A stretch of 64,000 nt of DNA from Phormidesmis priestleyi Ana (lineage in GTDB: Bacteria > Cyanobacteriota > Cyanobacteriia > Phormidesmidales > Phormidesmidaceae): NCBI GenBank assembly GCA_001314865.1, contig LJZR01000019.1:1-64000 (forward strand). The letters are read 5' to 3'. Position numbers and translations under genes: made by a program. Numbering within the stretch: the first letter of the stretch is position 1; each line of letters starts with the position of its first letter. The notes below the pieces were generated by a model, which was given only the letters and a program-made list of their open reading frames with translations, was not told the origin of the DNA and searched no databases. Below, one piece after another: positions 1 through 9,461 of the stretch.

Positions 1-300
1 AGATGGCATAACGCATGGTTAATAGTTGAAACCAAGAAAGCCCAACTTCTAGGATGCCTAACTTCACAGCCGGGACAACTTTGGTTGTGAAATGAGCGCA
101 TACGAAATTGTGGACGAGCCAGTAGACATCGAGCGTTCGTTGCAAGTCTTGCCGAGACTTCGCATAGGTTGTTGGTGTTACGTCGAAAAGCCGCATTGCG
201 CCGCCGCAGGGAAGCATTGAAAGCTTCTACAGGGTTAGCATGAATTTCTGAGTCGGCAACTGGATGCTGGGTCTCTGGGTGTTCACGCCGCTCGCTACCG
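1..300 (-). pseudogene. C-terminal remnant of an IS transposase, frameshifted
   Basis: Reading the minus strand from about position 297 down to the window edge gives a transposase C-terminal half. It contains IHANPVEAFNASLRRRN, then NTN, then TYAKSRQDLQRTLDVYW, HNFV and FTTKVVPAV. These resemble the tail of cyanobacterial IS1-like DDE transposases. The reading frame shifts by one base around 168-172, where an extra A in the minus strand splits NTN from TYAK, so the copy is dead. No N-terminal half is seen: beyond position 300 the sequence becomes the DUF2243 gene on the other strand. The fragment continues past the left edge. The family assignment is from memory of motifs and is moderately sure; the frameshift is seen directly. 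Confidence 0.7.
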
Positions 301-327
301 CTGATTGTAGCGGGCATTGTACTCGGC

Positions 328-741
328 TTGGGTCAGGCAGGCTTTTTCGATGGCATTGTGATTCATCAGCTTTTGCAGTGGCACCATATGTTTACCAGCA
401 TTGAGACCGATCAAACAGTAGTAGGGCTGGAATTAAACACGCTAGGCGATGGGCTATTTCATTTGTTGAACTATCTTTTAACCCTCATCGGAATCGGACT
501 CCTTTGGCGGGTAAACCTGCGTGAAAATGTCTCACACTCAACCTCTGTTTTTATCGGATCTCTACTGATGGGAGCAGGCCTATTCGATTTTTTTGAGGGG
601 CTGATCGATCATCAAGTTTTAGGCATTCACCATGTGAAACCAGGACCGAATGAGTTGGCTTGGGACATAGGCTTTTTGGCTTTAGGGCTAGGGCTTTTTG
701 TCGGCGGATGGATAGTTGTGCAGACCGACAAAGATCACTAG
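328..741 (+). CDS. DUF2243 membrane protein, 5' end truncated
   Basis: The protein carries the DUF2243 signature GFFDGIVIHQLLQWHHM near the start, a DxxFEG-like segment (LFDFFEGLIDHQ) in the second half, and about four hydrophobic helices. It is a small inner-membrane protein of unknown function. The open frame runs upstream to a stop at 241-243, and the homology appears to extend back to about position 295 (PLIVAGIVLGLG), but no ATG or GTG lies in that stretch. The only available start is TTG at 328, which would cut into the first helix. The 5' end abuts the transposase remnant, so the gene was probably truncated by the insertion or by a later deletion. It may still be translated from TTG or may be a pseudogene. 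Confidence 0.7.
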   Translation: MGQAGFFDGIVIHQLLQWHHMFTSIETDQTVVGLELNTLGDGLFHLLNYLLTLIGIGLLWRVNLRENVSHSTSVFIGSLLMGAGLFDFFEGLIDHQVLGIHHVKPGPNELAWDIGFLALGLGLFVGGWIVVQTDKDH

Positions 742-846
742 AAATACCGAGATCGCATGCCCATCCCTTGGGCTCACTAATGACAAAGATCCTCTACAGA
801 TCCTCCGAACACAGATCCTCGCCGCCCTCAAGCCCTTTTGCTTGCC

Positions 847-1764
847 ATGATTAACACCGCCGTTTCAGCCATTGACTATCGCGTGCAAGCAGACGCGCCT
901 GCCACCCAAGTTGCCATAAAATTTTGGGGCGTCCGAGGCAGTGTTCCAACCCCTACACCCGCCCACCAGCGCTATGGCGGTAACACCGTCTGCGTCGAAA
1001 TCTCGATGGGTGATCAGCACATCATTTGCGATGGCGGCACTGGCCTCATCAGTTTGGGCTATTTCCTCAGCCAAAAAGAAGCCACGACCCAAGCGCATAT
1101 GCTATTTACCCACAGTCAGTGGGATCGCATTCAGGGTTTTCCCTTCTTTCAGCCTGCCTTCAACCCCACTAACCGGTTCTCTATCTACGGTGGTGTCGCT
1201 CCCAATGGTGCATCTATTAAGCATTGCTTAACCGATCAAATGCTAAAGCCGCACTTCTCAATGCCATTGCAACATATGAGAGCCCACTTAGACTTTCATA
1301 CCGTAGGAGAGCAAGACCGCTTTTTAATTGGAGATGTCACCGTAGAAACGCTAAAAATCAACCCTTTTAGCGAAGCATTAGGCTATTGTCTCACCATGCA
1401 AGACTATAAGCTCGTATATGCCACTGATACTCCAACAAAATACGCGACTCCAGCGTTTTTAAACTTTGTTGATCAGGCAGATATTCTCATTTACGATGGC
1501 ACCTATGCCGACTTAGGCTACCTTAAAGATGGCGCTGCTAGCTCCTTACAGAATAATTTTTCTGCCGATACAGCCGATATCACCCGGATTGAGCCTTGGG
1601 AATTAGCGGTGCAAATTGCTCAGCAGGCACAGGTGAAAAAGCTCGTTCTACTTCACCATAGCCCCTTGCAAGATGACAGCACGCTCGATCAGCTGCAAAG
1701 TGAGTTGCAAGATCGCCTCCCTAGCGCTAGCATCGCCTACGAAGGCATGGAGATCACTTTATAG
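847..1764 (+). CDS. Metallo-beta-lactamase-fold protein with altered metal site
   Basis: About 305 residues. The N-terminus has FWGVRGSVPTP and YGGNT, typical of the MBL-fold phosphodiesterase-like group, followed by CDGGTGL. The metal-binding loop that normally reads HxHxDH is THSQWDR here (about residue 90): the first His and the Asp are kept, the second His is Gln and the third is Arg. A late Asp (IYDGTY) and His (LLHHSP) remain. The protein may bind one metal or none, so an enzymatic role is uncertain. ATG 847 is preferred to TTG 838. The stop sits in an imperfect 11-12 bp repeat (1755-1789). It is convergent with the hydrolase downstream. Confidence 0.8.
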   Translation: MINTAVSAIDYRVQADAPATQVAIKFWGVRGSVPTPTPAHQRYGGNTVCVEISMGDQHIICDGGTGLISLGYFLSQKEATTQAHMLFTHSQWDRIQGFPFFQPAFNPTNRFSIYGGVAPNGASIKHCLTDQMLKPHFSMPLQHMRAHLDFHTVGEQDRFLIGDVTVETLKINPFSEALGYCLTMQDYKLVYATDTPTKYATPAFLNFVDQADILIYDGTYADLGYLKDGAASSLQNNFSADTADITRIEPWELAVQIAQQAQVKKLVLLHHSPLQDDSTLDQLQSELQDRLPSASIAYEGMEITL

Positions 1765-1789
1765 AGCCTTTGTAGGGCACTTTATAGGG
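1755..1789. repeat. Imperfect 11-12 bp tandem repeat over a stop codon
   Basis: The unit CACTTTATAG(A/G)G occurs at 1755 and 1778, with a diverged copy between them. The TAG stop of the MBL-fold gene lies in the first copy. Confidence 0.55.
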
Positions 1790-1826
1790 CAGTCTCGGCG
1801 CCTGGCTCGTACTTTCTGATGAAAAA

Positions 1827-2792
1827 CTACACCAGAAAATTCACAATGTGATCGGCTGTTATTTTAGCCTGCTCTAAATGAGGCACATGGCCGCAGTTTT
1901 CAATCCAAACGAGTTTGCACTGCTCAATATCTCGCTCAAACCGAGCGGCATCCTTCGTGCCCAATATTTCATCTTGCCTGCCCCACAGCACTAGCGTGGG
2001 GACTTTCACCGCTGGCACTTTTCGCGCCAAAAAGTTGTAGCCACCGCTTTTGGTAAATGTAATCAGTGCCGCTTGCCACTTGGGTACTTTCAAGTGCAGC
2101 GACGCGCACAGTTCTGCATCAGGTGTCACAAACGCTTTGTCGTAATAGGCTTTTTCACTAATTTTTCGGCGTACGCTTGCATTTTGAAGAAAGTTAGTGG
2201 CCCACCTGTCGAGTGGTGGAAACATGACCTTACCAATCGCAGGCCCTGCCGCATATCCAACCGCATCTATTAGCACTAGCTGCTTCACCATCTCCGGATA
2301 GCTGGTGACGAAATCTATCGCCACTCCGCCACCCATAGAAGCGCCCACAAGAACGATAGGCTCACCGATCATTTGCTGGCAAAATGCATGTAAATGCTGC
2401 TTAATTGCTTCAGGATCGACTCGGCTGCCCACTGGCCGATTTGGCGATCCGAGGCCACTGCGATCGCTCAGCCCAAATCCTAGCAAATCTACTGCCCACA
2501 CCTGACATGGCGCGACAGGATGCGTGGTTAGCTGTGGCACTAATCGCCGAAACTCAAATAGCGAGCTGTCGAAACCGTGCAGCAACACCACGGGCGTCCC
2601 CTTACCCTCGCACACATAGCTAGTGACGACTGTGTCCGTTTCACCCGAGGCCAACGTTACCGACACTGAGGCCCATTGAATCTGCTGGGCGATCGCGACC
2701 GAGGTTTCTTCTGTTAGCCCCGCCGCCGCTTCAGGCAACGCCATATTCATCACATTGCCATTCATACCGCCGCCACTCACCGTATCTACCAT
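1827..2792 (-). CDS. Alpha/beta hydrolase
   Basis: A 321-residue alpha/beta hydrolase. It has the oxyanion-loop motif LLHGFDSS, the nucleophile elbow GASMGG, a late acid in WGRQDEI, and the catalytic His in GHVPHLE. A cap region lies between about residues 180 and 250. The substrate cannot be told from sequence; such cyanobacterial proteins act on esters or are uncharacterised. The first about 40 residues are not part of the fold, so translation could begin later. The ATG overlaps the 3' end of ictB by 7 bp, so the two are probably co-translated. It is the last gene of a minus-strand run that begins at gdhA. Confidence 0.85.
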   Translation of the reverse strand: MVDTVSGGGMNGNVMNMALPEAAAGLTEETSVAIAQQIQWASVSVTLASGETDTVVTSYVCEGKGTPVVLLHGFDSSLFEFRRLVPQLTTHPVAPCQVWAVDLLGFGLSDRSGLGSPNRPVGSRVDPEAIKQHLHAFCQQMIGEPIVLVGASMGGGVAIDFVTSYPEMVKQLVLIDAVGYAAGPAIGKVMFPPLDRWATNFLQNASVRRKISEKAYYDKAFVTPDAELCASLHLKVPKWQAALITFTKSGGYNFLARKVPAVKVPTLVLWGRQDEILGTKDAARFERDIEQCKLVWIENCGHVPHLEQAKITADHIVNFLV

Positions 2793-4324
2793 TCGTTCTT
2801 ATCCGGTGCCACAACCGTTGGATTGGTCATCTCTGTATGAGGGGTATGAGGGGTATGAGGGGTATGAGTGGTATCCGTCAGCGCAGCGTCCCGATACTTT
2901 TGTCTAGCATCCACATAAAAGCTCGCCACAATCGCCAACAGCATCCACCATAGCGTACTAATTTGCGGACGATACCACACGGTATCAAACGCGCCTTGCA
3001 GCAGCAGGCCAGCCGCCCCAGCGATCGCGCCAATTAGCCAATAGCCATCAGTCGCTAGCGTCTCTACCGCCGATGTTCTCAGTCGGCCCAGCTGCACCCA
3101 GCCCTGATGAAAGAAAATGACGATCATCCAGGCCAGCGACAGCACCGCCAAAATGCCCCCTTCTACTGCCGTCTCAAAATAAATCGAATAGGCACTAAGG
3201 GCCGTATAGCCCGGTCGTTGAAACAGCGGATAAATCGCGTTGAATGCCTCATTGCCTGGCCCAATCCCGGTAATGGGATAAGTGCGAATCATCCTGAACA
3301 CAGCCTCATACACGTTCAGTCGAAAATTGTTGCTGCTATCCCCGCGCAAATCCACAATACTCAACATTCGCTCCCGCACAGGTGGCACCAAAACCACCGC
3401 CGCCACCACGCCAACTGCCGACCCACCCAGTAGCAACGGCAGTGCCCACCGCTGCCAAAACTTAGGGAAACGGGGATTCCACCAAAATACCAGCAATACA
3501 ATCATCACAAAGGATGCAGCCAAAAAGCCCAGCCAGCCACCGCGACTTAACGTCAGGATTAGGCAGGCACTCGTTACCCCATAGGTCACCACAGCCAGCA
3601 GCTTCGGCAGCCACTTTGGCCATGCAAACGCGGCCATTGCGCTAAAGCTCATTGCCGGGAGTAAATAGCCCGCCAGCAAATTAGGATTATTCAAATAGCT
3701 GTATACCCGAGTTGCCCCCGCCATATTTGACTCAGGGTCTACCCAAGTTGCCAGCGCCTCTGCTCCAAAAAAATACTGCCGCAGCCCGTAAATAGAAACC
3801 ACTACCGCTGTCGTCAAGTACACCAAAATAAGTCCCGAGCGCAGCTCCTTAACCCGCAGCACCCGAGCCAACAGCATAAACAGCAAAATATTCAGCGTCA
3901 GCTTAATTAAGCCCATTAACGCCACCAGCTTCACCGGCGAAAACGCCGTCGCCACCAGCATCGCGCCCCAGTACAGCATCACCACAATATGCAGTGGCGT
4001 CAGCCAACCATAGGCGCGATCGCTCACCGTCAGCATCAGCCAAAAAGCCGCCGATACCACCAGCAAATAGCCAATCATCGCTGTCGAAGCGTAGGGCGCT
4101 AGGGCAAACATCGCCGCCACAAACACCCAGGCAATTCCATCGCCCCAAGCGAGCAGCCAGCTTCCTTGCCGCCAACTCCGCAGCGGCGACAGCAAGCGAT
4201 GCAGCACACTCACCTCCCGCCACTGATCAAAGGCAAAATTACTCAGCGTTATACGCTTCAAAGTCGCTTCAAACATACCAGCGCCCAGCTTAATAGACTC
4301 GCGTATCCTACCAAAAACCGCCAA
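2786..4324 (-). CDS. ictB: IctB family putative bicarbonate-related membrane protein
   Basis: A 512-residue polytopic membrane protein with about ten hydrophobic helices and an O-antigen-ligase-like (Wzy_C) core. Motifs match the cyanobacterial IctB family: ATWVDPESN, RVYSYLNNPNLLAGYL, LTLSRGGWLGF, DSSNNFR and GIGPGNEAFN. IctB was first described in inorganic carbon accumulation; its biochemical role is unsettled, and it is more a Wzy-like family member than a proven transporter. The C-terminal tail holds a TPH repeat encoded by a 9-bp tandem repeat, an unusual low-complexity end. It starts 30 bp after mqo and overlaps the hydrolase gene downstream by 7 bp. Confidence 0.88.
   Translation of the reverse strand: MAVFGRIRESIKLGAGMFEATLKRITLSNFAFDQWREVSVLHRLLSPLRSWRQGSWLLAWGDGIAWVFVAAMFALAPYASTAMIGYLLVVSAAFWLMLTVSDRAYGWLTPLHIVVMLYWGAMLVATAFSPVKLVALMGLIKLTLNILLFMLLARVLRVKELRSGLILVYLTTAVVVSIYGLRQYFFGAEALATWVDPESNMAGATRVYSYLNNPNLLAGYLLPAMSFSAMAAFAWPKWLPKLLAVVTYGVTSACLILTLSRGGWLGFLAASFVMIVLLVFWWNPRFPKFWQRWALPLLLGGSAVGVVAAVVLVPPVRERMLSIVDLRGDSSNNFRLNVYEAVFRMIRTYPITGIGPGNEAFNAIYPLFQRPGYTALSAYSIYFETAVEGGILAVLSLAWMIVIFFHQGWVQLGRLRTSAVETLATDGYWLIGAIAGAAGLLLQGAFDTVWYRPQISTLWWMLLAIVASFYVDARQKYRDAALTDTTHTPHTPHTPHTEMTNPTVVAPDKNEW
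2836..2871. repeat. 9-bp tandem repeat in the ictB tail
   Basis: Four copies of TATGAGGGG (the last with one change) encode a Thr-Pro-His repeat close to the IctB C-terminus. The period keeps the frame. Confidence 0.9.
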
Positions 4325-4354
4325 CCTTGAATTAAAAACTTCCGTTGCCCTTCG

Positions 4355-5785
4355 TCAGTGCTCCGCCGTTAAGTCTGCGACAAACCCTGCTTGGTCAAAC
4401 CAATAGTCTTTTCCGAGGAAGGTAATTAAGCGCCTCGTATCCTCTTCCGCTGTTTTTAAACAAGTCGAAGCCCCTGGCGAAGGCGTGATATTAAATAAAA
4501 TATTTTCACCCAAAATTTTTGCCTCCCCCATTTCTAACTTGCGCGATCGCAGGTTCACAATCTGCGGCCTAATGCCGCCATATCCCCTTGCAAACTTCAA
4601 ATCCTTAAACCTAATCGAAGGCACAATCTTTCGGACCTTGCGAATAAACAAAAACTTGCCCACCACCGGAAAGTCATAAATGAAATTCATAATCATGTAC
4701 CCCAAGATGGTCAGGTCGCTCAAGATCGCAAAAAAGCTCCTAAAGGCATCCCAACTCAGCCCTGCCGTCTTAAAGTATTCAAAAATCGTCCCATACTGGT
4801 GTCGCTCCAACATGGGCAGCACCTTGGCCGTGGGCCCAAACCGCGTTTGGCTCGCATCATGCACCTCCGGGTCACCATGAATCGCGGCAAACGGCAGTTT
4901 TTTCATTTGCACCATATATACCTTTCCCTTCAGCGAAGCGGGCGCAAAATAAAAACTCCCTGCCGCACTCAGCAGCGCATAGTCCTGCCCATAGCCCAGT
5001 GATTTGGCAAACAGTAAGCTATGGGCTCCACTCGTCACCGCGACGGCTTTTGCCTCAATGGTTTTACCATTCGCTGTAATCACATAGTGGTCATCCTTGG
5101 GTGCGATCGCACTTACCTTAGTGCCCATCATCAAGTCAATCACCTTCTCCGGATTTTGCCCCACCGACCGACTCACAAACGACTGCGACAGTCTTTGATA
5201 ATCAATCGCGTAGCCATCCGGCGTAGAAAGCGCTACCAGCTCATCCGCCTGAGTGCGCCCCTCTACGACATGGGGCTCAACCTCAGCAATCTCCTTTCTC
5301 TCAATCAGCTTCAAGTCAGGAAATAGATCTTTAAAAGTCTCATATCGTTCCCTCAAAAAATCCGCCTCTTCCTCGCCCACCGCCAGCACCATTTTGTGAT
5401 ACTTCGTATAGATCTCCTGATTAGGATCGTGCTTGAGCACATACTGCTTCACCATCGTCGCGGCCTCGTTGACCCGAGTCGCTTTCTCCAACGAATAGTT
5501 TGTTTCAATATCGCCAAAATGTAGCGTTTGGCTATTGCTAGAATATTTTGAGTTCACCAATGCCACCTCGGCATTCTTCTCAATCAGCGCAATTTTTCCA
5601 ACATTGGTATAGTTGCTCAAGCTATATAGCAGCGCAGTCCCACAGACCCCACCGCCAATAATTGCAACATCGTATATATCTTGTATATTCTTCGTTTCCA
5701 CCACAGCGATTTTCCGGTTCCACCAGCGTATAGACCCCTCACAGTATAGTTCCCTTCGCTGATTCCCTTTACTAATTCCCCTCAC
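4355..5785 (-). CDS. mqo: Malate:quinone oxidoreductase-like FAD enzyme
   Basis: The FAD-binding motif DVAIIGGGVCGTALLYSL is followed by IEKNAEVALVNSKYSSNSQTLH, HKMVLAVG, YAIDYQRL, a substrate-side RFGPTAKVLP and a C-terminal NITPSPGASTCL. This is the pattern of the Mqo family, which oxidises malate to oxaloacetate and passes electrons to membrane quinone. Length is normal for the family. The upstream start GTG 5785 adds about 28 basic residues not seen in relatives; GTG 5704 or 5701, just before ETKNIQDIYDV, is a better biological start. It lies 8 bp after the ABC ATPase gene (or about 90 bp with the later start) and 30 bp before ictB. Confidence 0.82.
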   Translation of the reverse strand: MRGISKGNQRRELYCEGSIRWWNRKIAVVETKNIQDIYDVAIIGGGVCGTALLYSLSNYTNVGKIALIEKNAEVALVNSKYSSNSQTLHFGDIETNYSLEKATRVNEAATMVKQYVLKHDPNQEIYTKYHKMVLAVGEEEADFLRERYETFKDLFPDLKLIERKEIAEVEPHVVEGRTQADELVALSTPDGYAIDYQRLSQSFVSRSVGQNPEKVIDLMMGTKVSAIAPKDDHYVITANGKTIEAKAVAVTSGAHSLLFAKSLGYGQDYALLSAAGSFYFAPASLKGKVYMVQMKKLPFAAIHGDPEVHDASQTRFGPTAKVLPMLERHQYGTIFEYFKTAGLSWDAFRSFFAILSDLTILGYMIMNFIYDFPVVGKFLFIRKVRKIVPSIRFKDLKFARGYGGIRPQIVNLRSRKLEMGEAKILGENILFNITPSPGASTCLKTAEEDTRRLITFLGKDYWFDQAGFVADLTAEH

Positions 5786-5793
5786 CCATTCCT

Positions 5794-7467
5794 TTAATGA
5801 CCAGCCATGCGTTGGCCAACGAGGTTGAGGTCAACATCGGCCATCTCACTTTCATATACAAACTTTCCTTCGCTCATCACCAGCAGGCGATCGCTCAATG
5901 CCAGCAGCTCATCTAAATCCTCGCTCACCAGCAGCACCGCCACCCCTCGATCGCGCGCCGCTGTAATGGCCCCACGGATAAAATCCACTGCCGAAAAATC
6001 TAGCCCAAAGCAAGGATTTGCGGCCATCAGTAGGCTTACCGTCTCCGCCGATAGCTCGCGCGAGAGTACCGTCCGCTGCACATTCCCACCCGACAAATGG
6101 CTAACCGGCGTCTCCACCGAAGGCGTCTTCACTGAAAAAGCCTGTACTAAACCCTGCGCCATTCTCTGCATCGCCTTTAGGTTCAACCACCAGCCACCCA
6201 ATGCCTGTGGCGAACGATCAAACGTCCGCAGGGCCATATTCTCCGCTACGCTCATATTGGGCATACAGGCATTTCGCAGCGGCTCTTCTGGCAGTGCATA
6301 CACCTGATGCCGAAACATTTGTTCGCGTGTCGCTGTGTACACTTCGTCATTCACCCTCACCTCACCTTTGAGGGGCTCTCGTTGCCCACATAGCACCTCC
6401 ATCAGCTCTCGCTGCCCATTTCCCGACACACCCGCAATTCCAACGATTTCTCCCGCATGTACTGTTAAATTTACGCCCCTTACCGCAAGCACGCCATTAT
6501 CGCCCTTAGCCTCAATCTGTTTGATTGCGAGAACAGGTTTTTTCAGGGTTAGTGGATGACCTGTTTGATCTATTGTCTTATCTGGATCTATTGTCTCAGT
6601 CAATTGATAATCCAATTGACTATCAGATCCAACAACCGACGGCTTAATCACTTCTCCCAACATAATGGCAGCCATCGCCTCTGCCGAAAGATCGCTCACC
6701 AAGCCGTTTCCAGCGAGCTGTCCCTTCCGCAGAATGGTGACTTCATCTGCAAACGCCTGCACCTCTCTAAACTTATGGGTAATCAACAAAATACTGAGAT
6801 TTCCCTTGACCACTTCTGATCGCAGCAGTCCTAATACCTCATCGGCCTCTACTGGCGTGAGTACAGAGGTCGGTTCATCAAGTATCAGTAGCTTGCTCTC
6901 TAGGTATAGCTGCTTGAGGATTTCGAGCTTTTGTTTTTGCCCCGCAGCCAGCTGTGAAACCGGCGCTTTTAGGCTGATTTTGAAGGGCGATCGCGCCATA
7001 AATTCTTCTAACGCCGCATACTCTTTTTTCCAGTTAATTACCTGCTGGTTCTCATAGCGAGACAGCACCAAATTTTCAGCCACCGTCATCGCGGGCACAC
7101 TGGTGAAATGCTGATAGACCATCCCTAGTCCGCAGCCATGGGCATCTTTAGGGCTCTCAATTTTTCGAGACTCGCCGTCAATCAGCACTGCTCCCGAGGT
7201 CGGCTGATAAAACCCCATGACACACTTAACCAGTGTGCTTTTACCCGCCCCATTTTCACCGAGCAGCGCATGTACTGTGCCTGGCTTCAGCGTTAGTGAC
7301 ACCTTATCTAGCGCCGTAAACGCCCCAAACCGCTTCGTCATCTCCACCATCTCTAGCTGTGGCGGTGCTTTGCTGGGTTCAGAGACTACGCCAGACGCAT
7401 CAGCAGCCATCTGATACGACGTACGAGGAGGTGCCGGATCTAAGGAGTTTTCTAACATACGGCTCAC
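5794..7467 (-). CDS. ABC transporter ATP-binding protein, two NBDs (RbsA/YufO type)
   Basis: A 557-residue protein with two nucleotide-binding domains. NBD1 (about 35-270) has Walker [10 protein letters not shown], the Q-loop YQHF, signature [11 protein letters not shown], Walker [10 protein letters not shown] and H-loop ITHK. NBD2 (about 310-555) has [17 protein letters not shown] and a non-catalytic Walker B ([12 protein letters not shown]), as is normal in this class. Relatives energise uptake of sugars or nucleosides with paired permeases and a BMP-type binding protein, none of which lies in this window. The start GTG 7467 overlaps the biuH stop (GTGA); ATG 7458 is the alternative. Its position between biuH and mqo suggests a nitrogenous substrate, but that is inference. 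Confidence 0.85.
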   Translation of the reverse strand: MSRMLENSLDPAPPRTSYQMAADASGVVSEPSKAPPQLEMVEMTKRFGAFTALDKVSLTLKPGTVHALLGENGAGKSTLVKCVMGFYQPTSGAVLIDGESRKIESPKDAHGCGLGMVYQHFTSVPAMTVAENLVLSRYENQQVINWKKEYAALEEFMARSPFKISLKAPVSQLAAGQKQKLEILKQLYLESKLLILDEPTSVLTPVEADEVLGLLRSEVVKGNLSILLITHKFREVQAFADEVTILRKGQLAGNGLVSDLSAEAMAAIMLGEVIKPSVVGSDSQLDYQLTETIDPDKTIDQTGHPLTLKKPVLAIKQIEAKGDNGVLAVRGVNLTVHAGEIVGIAGVSGNGQRELMEVLCGQREPLKGEVRVNDEVYTATREQMFRHQVYALPEEPLRNACMPNMSVAENMALRTFDRSPQALGGWWLNLKAMQRMAQGLVQAFSVKTPSVETPVSHLSGGNVQRTVLSRELSAETVSLLMAANPCFGLDFSAVDFIRGAITAARDRGVAVLLVSEDLDELLALSDRLLVMSEGKFVYESEMADVDLNLVGQRMAGH

Positions 7468-8144
7468 CCGATCGCCTCAATAAAATCCGCCGAGGTCGCC
7501 ACCGCACCAAATACGCCGCCTTGCATTTTAATCATCTTTAACGCCGCTAAATAGTTGCCGTAGTCAGTTGCGCCCGTACAGTCCGAGAGTACCAAACACT
7601 CATATCCCCGGTCGTTGGCCTCGCGCATTGTCGTATGCACACATACATCTGTTGTAATTCCAGTTAGCACAATATTTTGAATGCCACCTCGCCGCAGCAG
7701 CAGATCTAAATCTGTAGCAAAAAATGCACCTTTCCCTGGTTTATCAATCACCGCTTCGCCCGGTAGCGGTGCCAGCTCAGGAATAATCTCCCAGCCTGCT
7801 TCACCCCGCACCAATATTTTGCCGCATGGGCCAGGATCACCAATTCCTGCACCAATTTGCCGCGATCGCCACCGTTTATTCTCCGGCAAATCCGATAGGT
7901 CAGGTCGATGCCCTTCCCGCGTATGGATAATGCCATAGCCTTTCTCTCGCATCGCCTTTATCAGCCTTTGCAGCGGCTCAATTGGCGCTCGGGTCAGCGA
8001 TAGGTCATACCCCATTTTGTCTACATAGCCGCCCTCCCCGCAAAAGTCAGTTTGCATATCAATGACTATCAGCACCGTATTGTCGGGCCTAAGCTCACCG
8101 TTGTAGGGATAGGGATACGGATCGGCCTTTACATATTGTCCCAT
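7464..8144 (-). CDS. biuH: Biuret amidohydrolase (isochorismatase-like cysteine hydrolase)
   Basis: A 226-residue cysteine hydrolase closely resembling rhizobial biuret hydrolase along its whole length: [88 protein letters not shown] and GATDYGN. The catalytic triad is visible as Asp in VIDMQ, Lys in DKPGKG and Cys in TTDVCV. The enzyme converts biuret to allophanate and ammonia. Ureidoacrylate hydrolase (RutB) is a relative and the main alternative, but the N-terminal DPYPYPYNG block favours BiuH. The gene lies 119 bp after the formamidase gene and overlaps the ABC gene by 4 bp. Confidence 0.85.
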   Translation of the reverse strand: MGQYVKADPYPYPYNGELRPDNTVLIVIDMQTDFCGEGGYVDKMGYDLSLTRAPIEPLQRLIKAMREKGYGIIHTREGHRPDLSDLPENKRWRSRQIGAGIGDPGPCGKILVRGEAGWEIIPELAPLPGEAVIDKPGKGAFFATDLDLLLRRGGIQNIVLTGITTDVCVHTTMREANDRGYECLVLSDCTGATDYGNYLAALKMIKMQGGVFGAVATSADFIEAIG

Positions 8145-8263
8145 TGCTTCGCTTCTATTTTACTTTCACGCAATTTTACGTTCACACAATACTCGTTCTT
8201 AGTCTGATGCCTTTAGCCTGATGCTCCTAACCTGATGACAAGTTCGGAGCCACGAAAGTCAAC

Positions 8264-9340
8264 TCAGCAGGCAGCGCTGGCCTCAACACTTAAGGTTTCT
8301 TCTAAGGTCTCTTCTAAAGTCTCTTTATCGCTCTCTTCTCTAATTTCTTCTCCTACATAGGACCGCTGTGGCACCTCAAACCCGCAGGAAGTACCATCCG
8401 TATGCACGACATCATCTTCCCAGGGCAGTCGATAATTCTCCGCGACCAGATCTTTCATATAGGTATAGGGGCAATCCTGCGCGCCGCCCTTGACCGCCGT
8501 ATAGCCTCGATGCCCAAACTGATAAATATTATTCTCTACGCCCCAATACTGACGGGCCTCCCGTACCAAATCGGGCCGTACCTCCGCCGTAATAATCTCA
8601 TCCGGACGATGGCTGCCCAACACCAATGGCTCCCCATCAAAATTCATAATCATGCCCTCGCCCATGGAGTCAAACGTGCCGTCGCTGCCACACATGCAGA
8701 CCGAAGCCGTTACCATCAGGTTGCAAAAGGCGTTTGCCGCGTTCGTTATCCGCCAGCTGTTGCGAATCGGTGCAGTATAGCCTGCCGTCCGAATCATAAT
8801 TTCTGCGCCCTTGTAGGCACACTCTCTTGCCATTTCAGGAAACATCCCGTCGTGACAAATAATCAGCGCTAGTTTGCTTCCATTAGGCCCATCGCATACA
8901 GGAATTCCAATGTTTCCGGGTTCCCAAGGCTCTACCGGCACCCAGGGATGCAGCTTACGGTAGTACAGTTTTAGCGCTCCTGTATCATCAATAATCAAAC
9001 CGCTGTTGTAGGGGTTGCCATGGGGGTTGTATTCCATAATTGAAAAACAGCCCCAAATTTTATTCTCTATGCAGGCTGTGCGAAAGGCCGCGACTTCTGG
9101 CCCGTCTAGCCGACACATAATGGCTGGATTGGTATCCATTGATAGCCCATGCAGCGAATACTCAGGAAACACGACCAAGTCTATGGAAGGCATATTGCGT
9201 TTTGCCTTAGCAACCATGTCACACACTCGCTGGGTCTGCGCCGCGAGGTCATCTGGCGTTACCACATTGGGCAATTGCAGCTGCACCATACCCAGTACCA
9301 CACCGTTAGGTGTTTTGTTCAATCCACCGAGTCCGCTCAT
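8264..9340 (-). CDS. amiF: Formamidase
   Basis: A nitrilase-superfamily enzyme with the Glu-Lys-Cys triad in FPEYS, YYRKLHPW and ICHDGM. The remaining pattern fits formamidase (AmiF), which turns formamide into formate and ammonia: NPYNSGLII, WGVENNIYQFGHRGY, AVKGGAQD and LPWEDD. The start is set at ATG 9340 (MSGLGGLNKTPNG), where family proteins begin; an upstream in-frame ATG at 9442 adds 34 unrelated residues. The C-terminus has a family-atypical acidic tail with repeated ETLEETLEETL. It lies about 120 bp downstream of gdhA on the same strand, which suggests that the released ammonium is assimilated locally. Confidence 0.9.
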   Translation of the reverse strand: MSGLGGLNKTPNGVVLGMVQLQLPNVVTPDDLAAQTQRVCDMVAKAKRNMPSIDLVVFPEYSLHGLSMDTNPAIMCRLDGPEVAAFRTACIENKIWGCFSIMEYNPHGNPYNSGLIIDDTGALKLYYRKLHPWVPVEPWEPGNIGIPVCDGPNGSKLALIICHDGMFPEMARECAYKGAEIMIRTAGYTAPIRNSWRITNAANAFCNLMVTASVCMCGSDGTFDSMGEGMIMNFDGEPLVLGSHRPDEIITAEVRPDLVREARQYWGVENNIYQFGHRGYTAVKGGAQDCPYTYMKDLVAENYRLPWEDDVVHTDGTSCGFEVPQRSYVGEEIREESDKETLEETLEETLSVEASAAC

Positions 9341-9461
9341 GGCGATCGCTCCGTTAAAAACCCGACCCTGCAAACCTATCGCCTTCCGATCCTTCGTTTC
9401 TGTGACCGTTGTAGCAATTTTGCATGAACGCGAGCCAACCAACGGCTACTGCCGATGTCCA

